Shown piece after piece: positions 1 to 5,822 of a stretch of DNA of 14,585 nucleotides (within the stretch, counting starts at the first letter, position 1; the number at the start of each line of letters is the position of its first letter). The translations under genes and the position numbers were made by a program. The DNA comes from an uncultured Treponema sp. (GTDB lineage Bacteria > Spirochaetota > Spirochaetia > Treponematales > Treponemataceae). The stretch lies in NCBI GenBank assembly GCA_905236315.1, contig CAJOPO010000266.1, forward strand, positions 1 through 14,585, read 5' to 3'. The notes under the pieces are model-generated. The model was not told the DNA's origin, did not search any database, and worked only from the letters and a program-made list of their open reading frames with translations.

Positions 1-29
1 CGCGCTATTATAGCGACTTGCAACTCGCA

Positions 30-72
30 GGAACCTCGAAAAACTTTCTGAAAGGGAGTTTTTCGAGGTTCC
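30..72. repeat. Perfect 16-bp inverted repeat, 11-nt loop
   Basis: GGAACCTCGAAAAACT (30-45) is exactly complementary to AGTTTTTCGAGGTTCC (57-72), with the loop at 46-56. Neither side is followed by a T-tract, so it is not a standard intrinsic terminator. A smaller palindrome, CGCTAT-T-ATAGCG (3-15), lies just to the left. A dispersed repeat, or the end of a small non-autonomous element that continues left of the window, is a reasonable inference; the window holds no second copy. Confidence 0.6.
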
Positions 73-79
73 CTTAAAT

Positions 80-111
80 AAAAAAGAACCAAAGCAGCAA
101 CTTTGGTTCTT
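80..111 (-). terminator. Rho-independent terminator, minus strand
   Basis: AAGAACCAAAG (84-94) and CTTTGGTTCTT (101-111) form a perfect 11-bp stem with a 6-nt loop (95-100). On the minus strand the stem runs into six consecutive T (complement of 80-85) and then a further AT-rich stretch. On the plus strand the hairpin is followed by CATTATG, so it works in one direction only. It lies about 210 nt beyond the stop of the DUF115 gene and is the natural end of the lepB-PBP-DUF115 transcript, or of any small RNA made from 112-321. Confidence 0.8.
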
Positions 112-135
112 CATTATGCTTAAAAAGCAAATCTA

Positions 136-232
136 TTTTCTGACAGCCGTCTGGATGTCGTATGACCCGTCTGTCAGAAAAATTGATATAGTGCTCTACG
201 GACTGCCGAACTGGAGTTTTTTAGCAGTCCGT
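136..232 (-). ncRNA. Candidate structured RNA or 3' UTR: two hairpins
   Basis: Hairpin A pairs TTTTCTGACAG (136-146) with CTGTCAGAAAA (171-181). Inside it a second short stem (153-154 with 167-168, and 157-159 with 164-166) closes a GTAT loop. Hairpin B pairs ACGGACTGC (198-206) with GCAGTCCGT (224-232) around a 17-nt loop. Both sit in a local G+C-rich island, and on the minus strand they are followed by the intrinsic terminator at 80-111. This may be a small RNA, a structured 3' UTR of the upstream operon or a pair of unrelated repeats. No family is recognised, and strand and ends are inferred only from the terminator. Confidence 0.3.
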
Positions 233-246
233 TGTCCTTCTAAAAT

Positions 247-277
247 AATTGATTATCATTTTATTTGTTAATCAATT
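247..277. repeat. 9-bp inverted repeat in AT-rich spacer
   Basis: AATTGATTA (247-255) is complementary to TAATCAATT (269-277) around a 13-nt spacer. It lies about 45 nt past the stop codon of the DUF115 gene. The arms are very AT-rich and lack a T-tract of terminator type. It may be a protein-binding dyad or chance pairing in AT-rich DNA. Confidence 0.4.
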
Positions 278-321
278 CTTAAGCATTGCACATTATTATT
301 ATCGGTTGAGGCTTATCGAAC

Positions 322-2172
322 TTAACAAGAAAATGCATTTATATATTCTTTTATTGCTTTTAAAAGTTCTTGATATATTATTTTTGAATACATAAATTGC
401 TTTTTTATGGGGTCAGTGGGTAAATCCTTTGTTAATTTATCTAGTTGTCTTTGCGTAGGGAATACTAGGGAAGCGGCTTCTTTTGCAGAGGAAGTGAGTA
501 TTTGCGTGTCTATACTTTGTAAATCTGCTATTAATTTTGCCATTTGCGCTTTAGAAGGATTATTTAATCCCATATTACAAAGTTTTTGCCCTTTTTCTGA
601 TAGATTTTGTAGAGTGTTAAGAGCTTTTAAAAATTCATCTAGGGTATTTTGATATAGGGCTTCTATATTTTCTTTTTTTTGTAGTAAAGCATTTTGTTCT
701 GCTTTAGAAAAAAAGGTTGCCCTTTCTTTAATTTTTTCGCTTTCTTTAAGTAAATCTTGTATAGAGTATTTTTCTATATTTTTTACTGCCATACTACTAC
801 TTGTTAACGAATAAGTAATCTGTCCATCTTGTAACGCTGTTAATGCGCTTTTTTCAAACCACCAAGAAAATAAAGACATACGCTTATCTGTAAGAATGGT
901 GTTTCCATCGTAATCAAGTGCTTTAGAAACATTAGCAGAAGTAATGGAAGCAATAGTATCGTTTTCATTTGTGTGCAGTCTTGTAGAAGTCCTGTGAGAG
1001 CGTTCTTCAAATTGGGAACCTCTTATATGAGTTTGGCCTTTAGGAAAACCAAAGTCCATACCTGCTATAAAAATACGCCTTGCTCCACAGCATCTAGCAA
1101 AATCCCATGCCGTTGTGGTAACGCTTCCTCCTGCTCCTAGTTTACCCTTTATGCCTAAATGTTTTTCAAAATATTGACCTATAGGAAATAAAGAAGAACA
1201 CATTATTATTTTTTTACATTTAAATCTAAATACCGAAGGCCATGTGGCACTTTCAGTAATTAAAATTGATGAAGGGGCACTTAAAAAATTTAAATGGCAG
1301 GCACAAACGTATTGGGGGTCTACAAGAACTATAAAATCTGGTTCCACACCATATCTAAGACAAGCGTGCAAGGCTGTGTCAACACAAACTAATATAGCTC
1401 TTTTTTTTAGTTCTTTTAGATGTGGTAGTATATCTTGCAAGGAAGGACCAGCTGCTAAAATTATAAATGGTAAATTGCACACTGGCTCGTTTGCAAGAGA
1501 AAAAAAAGAGTTTACACCGTCCAATAATGCTAACTGCTTCATATTTCGACAACTGTTTTTTAGCCATAGATGTGCAAACCTTTCTAATGTATTAGTATTT
1601 ATGTTTGCTTTTTGTTTTTGCCTTATAATAGCTTCTTTTGCTTGCTTAAAATATTCTGGATTATGACTAATTAGTGCATTTGATATAAAAATTACACTTT
1701 TTTCTATGTTGTTATAGTTAGTTTCTAAAATTTGCGCAGGAGTAGAATAGGGGGCATTTATTATAAAACTTATTTCTTTATGTTGAAGAACGATTTTCCA
1801 ATCTAGTGTACAAAATGCTTGTAATAGTATATCAACTTCACTTTCTACTATTAATATAGGTATTGAGGGATTATTTTTTGCAAAACTTATTATAGCATAT
1901 CCTAAGCCTGTACCCATGAATATACTTGCACTGGCATTTTTATAATCTATAGAAGATAAAAACTGTTCTGCTTCTCTTTCTGGATTATATTTAGAATGAA
2001 CTGGCATAGAATCAAAAAAAGCAGTGGGGCTTCCATTCTTTGCCTGTTGAATTATAAGTGGCTTCTTGTGTTCAGATGTAAAAAAATCATCTATATCCTT
2101 TTTTAATATCTGTGCTAAATCAGGGAAGCGTTTTTTAAAAAGTGATATATTTTTATTCCAAATTGAGTTCAA
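322..2172 (-). CDS. DUF115/MAF-type protein (MptE-like glycosyltransferase family)
   Basis: A 616-residue protein of the DUF115 (MptE-like, 'motility-associated factor') family. The N-terminal part has a Rossmann-like turn MGTGLGY (86-92). The DUF115 core spans about 235-390, with ILAAGPSL (238-245), VCVDTALHA (262-270), GVEPDFIVLVDPQ (275-287), the glycine-rich GAGGSVTTTAWDFAR (346-360) and IAGMDFGFPKGQTHIRG (369-385). The last 150 residues look helical and charged. Known members are linked to flagellin or surface glycosylation, and some are related to 6-hydroxymethylpterin diphosphokinase; which activity applies here is not shown. The start is TTG, because a TAA sits directly upstream in frame and no ATG follows for some 50 codons. 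GGAG lies 10 nt upstream, inside the end of the PBP gene, which this gene overlaps by 20 nt (2153-2172). It is the last gene of the lepB-PBP unit. Family call is firm; substrate is unknown. Confidence 0.85.
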   Translation of the reverse strand: MNSIWNKNISLFKKRFPDLAQILKKDIDDFFTSEHKKPLIIQQAKNGSPTAFFDSMPVHSKYNPEREAEQFLSSIDYKNASASIFMGTGLGYAIISFAKNNPSIPILIVESEVDILLQAFCTLDWKIVLQHKEISFIINAPYSTPAQILETNYNNIEKSVIFISNALISHNPEYFKQAKEAIIRQKQKANINTNTLERFAHLWLKNSCRNMKQLALLDGVNSFFSLANEPVCNLPFIILAAGPSLQDILPHLKELKKRAILVCVDTALHACLRYGVEPDFIVLVDPQYVCACHLNFLSAPSSILITESATWPSVFRFKCKKIIMCSSLFPIGQYFEKHLGIKGKLGAGGSVTTTAWDFARCCGARRIFIAGMDFGFPKGQTHIRGSQFEERSHRTSTRLHTNENDTIASITSANVSKALDYDGNTILTDKRMSLFSWWFEKSALTALQDGQITYSLTSSSMAVKNIEKYSIQDLLKESEKIKERATFFSKAEQNALLQKKENIEALYQNTLDEFLKALNTLQNLSEKGQKLCNMGLNNPSKAQMAKLIADLQSIDTQILTSSAKEAASLVFPTQRQLDKLTKDLPTDPIKKQFMYSKIIYQELLKAIKEYINAFSC

Positions 2173-4027
2173 TTACCATATTCTCCGTAATAGGTGTTCC
2201 TGGAGCGGGTGTTTGACTAGTAACCCAGCCTTCACCATTTATAATAAGTTGTATGTCTTTTCTGTCTAATAGAGGTAAAAGGTCTCTTTTAGGTCTTCCA
2301 TAAAAATTAGGCACGGTAGATTCTATGGAAATAGGCTCGTCTTCGCTTATAAATATACGCCCTGAGTGCTCCATACTTATAGCACTGCCTCGTGTCATTC
2401 CTAAGCTATCTATGATTTCGCTTGCTGCCTTTGCAATTACAGGAGCAACAATGCGTCCTGCATAGGTTTCACCCTTTGCCTTTTTTATTATTATATATAA
2501 TATTATTTCTGGGTCTTCAACAGGGAAGATTGCCATACAGTTAGATATAAAGTCTGTTTCACTATAACTTCCAAGTGTTGAATCATACATTTGTGCGGTT
2601 CCAGTTTTTACACCCATAGATATATCGCCTAAGTTTGCTCTAGAACCTGTTCCACTTATTGCAGTTGTTTCCATACAACTTAATATATAATTTGCAGTGC
2701 TTGCCTTTAATACACGTTCTCCAAGTCGTGGTGTGTGCACGTATTCATCATTTCCATCTTTATCTGCAATGCGTTGTATAAACGTAAGTTTTAAAGGAAT
2801 ACCACCATTCGCTATTATTTCGGCGGCCTGTACCATTTGCAAGGCACTTACGCTTATTTCCTGCCCAATAGACATTGTGGGTTTACTTCTTTCTGACCAT
2901 AGTGGGCTAGAAGGGTCTTTTACACTTCCCTTTGTTTCTGAAGGTAGTTCAACACCTGTTCTTTGTCCAAAACCAAATTTAGAAACATAAGTTAAAAAGG
3001 TGTCTGTTGGAATAAGGTCGCTCATTTGGGCTAGAGCATCATTACAAGAGTATTTTAATGCCTCTCTTACTGTAATCCATCCATGATGGTCTAAGCAGCC
3101 AATTCTTATAAAGTCTCCTAAGTTGGTAGTGCGCTCGTATGCCCCATCGCATAAAAATAAAGTATCTTTTGTTATAGCTCCAGAATCTAAATATGCAGCT
3201 GAAGTAAAAATTTTAAATACACTACCAGGCTCATAAGCGTCTACAGCAGGTCTATCAGACTTTTCTGCAACCGTAGCGTTTGTATAATCATTTAAATTAG
3301 CAGAAGGAAGACTTATATAGCTTAAGATTTCTCCTGTTTTTGCCCCAGCGGCTATTAGAGTAATGCTTTCTGCCTGTGTGTCTTCCATAGCTTCTTTTGC
3401 TATATCTTCTAGTTTATATTGCATACTAGAATCAATAGTTAGATAGATGTTTTTACCATAAATGGTACCTGTTTCATTGTTTTTAGGTGTTGGAGAAAGT
3501 AAATTTTGACAAGAAAATTCAATGCCACTAAGTCCTTCTCCGTCAAGCCCCATATAACCAATAAGTTGACTTGCTAAATCGTTAAGAGGATAAACACGAC
3601 CTGGAAGTGGGTCAAAACGGCAAAATCCTGAAAATTTATGAGTAGAAATAATTTTTTCTAATGCGTCATGTTGCTCTTGCGTTATTTTTCTTTTTATATA
3701 GGCAAAGTTGCTGTTACGGTTCTTATTTATTATGTCTTCTACTTCTTGAACATTCATTTCTAAGGTAGAAGCAACTGCTGCTGCAAAGACGGAGGGACTA
3801 TTTATCATTTTGGGGGTAACTACAAAATGATAGAAAGTAGTTTGCACTGCAAGTGGGTGTCCATTTCTGTCTACAATGGAGCCTCTTTCTACTGTTGCAG
3901 GTTTAGGTGCTACTTCTTGTTGCGGTGTAAAAGCTAAATGTGCATAAGTAATATATATGTATGCTATAGAAAATAAACCTGCAAAGGCTACAATCCATAA
4001 GCGGCGTTTCTTAAAAAAATTATTCAT
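2153..4027 (-). CDS. Class B penicillin-binding protein (FtsI/PBP2-like transpeptidase) with PASTA tail
   Basis: A 624-residue peptidoglycan DD-transpeptidase. It has a short cytoplasmic N-terminus, one membrane anchor (about 10-30), a PBP-dimer domain starting at VERGSIVDRNG (47-57), a transpeptidase domain (about 190-540) and a C-terminal PASTA-like domain (about 568-624, with the typical SQTPAPGT). All three active-site motifs are present: SVFK with nucleophile Ser269, SCN (327-329) and KTG (474-476). Members of this family cross-link septal or lateral-wall peptidoglycan in the periplasm, partnered with a SEDS polymerase; no SEDS gene is in the window. The PASTA tail points to the FtsI/PBP2x/SpoVD side, but FtsI and MrdA cannot be separated safely by eye, so no symbol is given. 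The ATG overlaps the lepB stop by 4 nt (ATGA), with CAGGG 10 nt upstream. The 3' end contains the ribosome site and TTG start of the DUF115 gene, suggesting translational coupling. Confidence 0.93.
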   Translation of the reverse strand: MNNFFKKRRLWIVAFAGLFSIAYIYITYAHLAFTPQQEVAPKPATVERGSIVDRNGHPLAVQTTFYHFVVTPKMINSPSVFAAAVASTLEMNVQEVEDIINKNRNSNFAYIKRKITQEQHDALEKIISTHKFSGFCRFDPLPGRVYPLNDLASQLIGYMGLDGEGLSGIEFSCQNLLSPTPKNNETGTIYGKNIYLTIDSSMQYKLEDIAKEAMEDTQAESITLIAAGAKTGEILSYISLPSANLNDYTNATVAEKSDRPAVDAYEPGSVFKIFTSAAYLDSGAITKDTLFLCDGAYERTTNLGDFIRIGCLDHHGWITVREALKYSCNDALAQMSDLIPTDTFLTYVSKFGFGQRTGVELPSETKGSVKDPSSPLWSERSKPTMSIGQEISVSALQMVQAAEIIANGGIPLKLTFIQRIADKDGNDEYVHTPRLGERVLKASTANYILSCMETTAISGTGSRANLGDISMGVKTGTAQMYDSTLGSYSETDFISNCMAIFPVEDPEIILYIIIKKAKGETYAGRIVAPVIAKAASEIIDSLGMTRGSAISMEHSGRIFISEDEPISIESTVPNFYGRPKRDLLPLLDRKDIQLIINGEGWVTSQTPAPGTPITENMVIELNLE

Positions 4028-4530
4028 TTATTTAATACCCTGCCTATTATATTTTTTGTAGGCACAAAACCATAATTCCTTGAGTCTATAGAATTTGGTG
4101 CATTATCGCCTATTGTTAGTATAACATCATCAGGAACGATATATATGTCTTTCATTTTATGATATTGTTCTTCGGAAAGCGGATATTCTTTATCTTTTAT
4201 ATAGAGATTATATCCTAAATTAAAAGAATAATCTAGTTTATCTTTTGGAATTGCAGCACAGCGTTTTATAACCATATTATTTTTATATAGATATATCACA
4301 ATATCTCCACGTTTTGGGGTGCTCCAATTACATATTAGTGCATCTCCAAAAGGTTTAACAATGCCATAAGAAATTTTGCTTACTATTGCTAAATCTCCTG
4401 TTTTAAATGTTGGTTCCATAGATGTACCTTGAATGCGCACTATATCAATAATAAATAATTTACAGAATACGCCTATACTTATTCCAAGTATTACGCAAAG
4501 AAATGATTTTTTTATAAATGAGTTTTCCAT
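4024..4530 (-). CDS. lepB: Signal peptidase I (S26 family)
   Basis: A 168-residue type I signal peptidase, which cleaves signal peptides from exported proteins at the outer face of the inner membrane. There is one N-terminal membrane anchor (about 9-29). The catalytic serine is Ser37 in GTSMEP (35-40) and the general-base lysine is Lys89 in MVIKR (86-90). Box E appears as GDNAPNSIDSRNYG (141-154), a variant of the usual GDN..NS.DSR.YG. The protein is at the short end for the family and lacks the long insert of E. coli LepB. It is the first gene of the minus-strand unit, with a 4-nt overlap into the PBP gene. No Shine-Dalgarno sequence precedes the ATG, unlike most genes here, so the leader may be very short. 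Many bacteria have several signal peptidases, so this need not be the main one. Confidence 0.92.
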   Translation of the reverse strand: MENSFIKKSFLCVILGISIGVFCKLFIIDIVRIQGTSMEPTFKTGDLAIVSKISYGIVKPFGDALICNWSTPKRGDIVIYLYKNNMVIKRCAAIPKDKLDYSFNLGYNLYIKDKEYPLSEEQYHKMKDIYIVPDDVILTIGDNAPNSIDSRNYGFVPTKNIIGRVLNK

Positions 4531-4561
4531 AGATTAAAGTTAAGAAAATATTGAATAGGTT

Positions 4562-4586
4562 CAATAAATCCTAATGAGGATTATTG
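4562..4586. promoter_or_regulatory. Palindrome/hairpin in the divergent lepB / LysM-M23 intergenic
   Basis: AATCCT (4567-4572) and AGGATT (4577-4582) are perfect arms around AATG. With one bulged A the pairing extends to CAATA...ATTG, 4562 to 4586. The dyad sits just upstream of, or over, the start of the plus-strand gene and about 32 nt from the lepB start. As DNA it could be an operator serving both divergent genes. As RNA from the plus strand it would hold the ATG at 4574 in its loop and mask AGGA (4577-4580). Function is inferred from position only. Confidence 0.4.
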
Positions 4587-5809
4587 TAATATGGAAAAAA
4601 AAGAATGTCGATACTGTTTATATGGAAATTATCAACTATTCAGAAAATAAAGGGAATAACTCTGCTGGTCTATTAAGAAAAGCTACCTATTACAGAGATA
4701 GAGAGCGTAAATCTTTTAATATAGACGCATTATCTGGAACTTCTCGTGCAATATCTGTTAAAGAGATTTTAGAAAATGCACATGGAGCAGCTGTCCATAA
4801 TGGCAAAGTATTAAAACGTTTTTTGCGTTGGTTATGGCTTATTCCTGCTATTGCAGTCTGTGTAGCAGCTCCTTACACTATTATTAAAATGCTTTCCTAT
4901 AAGGATAATTTTGTTTCTAGTGTACCTTTAGATGATGACCTAACTACAGAAACTAATATATTAAATGAATCTCTTGCAAATTTTGCCTTACAGCCTACAG
5001 CATATTTTGATAATGAAGGCAATGTTATGAATAGTGATGGTTCTGCTGTAGAATCAAATATATCTTTTAAAGACCCTGTAAGTTTTCAAACATATAAGGT
5101 ACAAGCGGGAGATACTATAAGTGGAATAAGTGTAAAGTTTGGATTATCTAATATTTCTACTCTTATAGCAGTAAATAATATAAGCAATGTGCGTGAATTA
5201 TATTCAGGACAAAAATTAAAGATACCTTCTATGGATGGTTTGTTGCACACTGTATCTAGCGGGGAAAGTCTTGAAGGTCTTAGCGTAAAATACAATGTTA
5301 CTGTAGAAGACTTGCTTGATGTAAATGATTTAGAAAGTTCAATGTTAACTGAGGGGCAATCTATATTTATTCCAGGTGCTCGTATGGAATCATTAGCCTT
5401 GCAAAAAGCAATGGGAGAAATCTTTATATATCCAATAAAAGCCGCTTGGAGATTAACTTCTAAATTTGGAGCGAGACCTGACCCATTTACAGGAGTTGCG
5501 GGGCAATTCCATGGTGGCATAGATATGGCTTGTCCAAAGGGAACTCCAATATATTCTGCAATGAGTGGAACGGTTGTTACCGCAGGATATTCTAATGTTT
5601 ATGGTAATTATGTTATTATTAAGCATATAGATGGTTATCAAACATTGTATGGACACATGAGCAAAATTACAACTAAAAAAGGTTCTTATGTTTCACAAGG
5701 TGTTCAAATTGGTCTTGTAGGTAGTACAGGATATTCTACAGGCCCTCATTTGCATTTTACTGTGTATAAGGACGGAAAACGTATAGACCCATTAACTGTA
5801 TTAAAATAG
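4574..5809 (+). CDS. Membrane-anchored LysM-LysM-M23 peptidoglycan endopeptidase
   Basis: Up to 411 residues. There is a basic N-terminal cytoplasmic region of about 80 residues, one membrane span (about 83-107), a low-complexity linker, LysM 1 (172-217), LysM 2 (224-267) and an M23 (LytM/gp13-type) peptidase domain (about 290-408). The zinc ligands His313, Asp317 (HGGID) and His394 are present, as are His361 (YGHM) and His392 (HLH), so the domain looks active. The family cuts peptide cross-links in peptidoglycan; LysM binds glycan. The inner-membrane anchor with a long cytoplasmic tail suggests control from inside. The start is uncertain: ATG 4574 lies in the loop of the 4562-4586 hairpin with poor ribosome-site support, ATG 4622 (residue 17) has none, and the best Shine-Dalgarno serves an ATG at 4591 in another frame. 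A 13-bp gap and a good ribosome site link it to the next gene, so the two are probably co-transcribed. Confidence 0.9.
   Translation: MRIIVIWKKKNVDTVYMEIINYSENKGNNSAGLLRKATYYRDRERKSFNIDALSGTSRAISVKEILENAHGAAVHNGKVLKRFLRWLWLIPAIAVCVAAPYTIIKMLSYKDNFVSSVPLDDDLTTETNILNESLANFALQPTAYFDNEGNVMNSDGSAVESNISFKDPVSFQTYKVQAGDTISGISVKFGLSNISTLIAVNNISNVRELYSGQKLKIPSMDGLLHTVSSGESLEGLSVKYNVTVEDLLDVNDLESSMLTEGQSIFIPGARMESLALQKAMGEIFIYPIKAAWRLTSKFGARPDPFTGVAGQFHGGIDMACPKGTPIYSAMSGTVVTAGYSNVYGNYVIIKHIDGYQTLYGHMSKITTKKGSYVSQGVQIGLVGSTGYSTGPHLHFTVYKDGKRIDPLTVLK
4591..4650 (+). CDS. Possible 19-aa leader ORF or alternative start frame of the LysM-M23 gene
   Basis: The ATG at 4591 has GAGGA (4576-4580) 10 nt upstream, the best ribosome site near the start of the LysM-M23 gene. 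It opens a frame of 19 codons (MEKKECRYCLYGNYQLFRK) that ends at a TAA at 4650. The frame contains eight consecutive A (4595-4602). Losing one A, or a one-base slip during transcription, would join this start to the main frame as MEKKNVDTVYME. It may therefore be a leader peptide, a slippage-controlled start, a sequencing error in a homopolymer, or chance. It overlaps the first part of the larger gene in a different frame. Confidence 0.2.
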   Translation: MEKKECRYCLYGNYQLFRK

Positions 5810-5822
5810 GGAGTGAAAGTAA

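Larger units (their letters stand above)
1..321. other. Non-coding region with a chain of inverted repeats
   Basis: No credible protein gene is visible in this stretch. It holds five perfect inverted repeats in a row (30-72, 84-111, 136-181, 198-232, 247-277). G+C is uneven: about 44% in 1-80 and 48% in 141-240, against about 24% in 241-320. In an AT-rich genome such islands often mark structured RNA or inserted repeats. A frame open from the left edge (position 3) to a TAA at 75-77 has no start in the window and runs straight through the 30-72 palindrome, so I do not call it a gene. The separate elements are listed below. Confidence 0.7.

Noticed and set aside
3..77. Plus-strand frame open from the left edge to a TAA at 75-77
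   Set aside because: It has no start in the window and runs through a perfect palindrome, so its openness is better explained by the repeat.
198..232. Hairpin considered as an integron attC site or tRNA-like fold
   Set aside because: The flanks do not match the GTTRRRY/RYYYAAC core sites, no cassette or integrase gene is near, and no cloverleaf can be drawn.
1244..1666. Open frame of 140 codons on the plus strand opposite the DUF115 gene
   Set aside because: It is antisense to a well-supported gene, with no family features and no convincing ribosome site.
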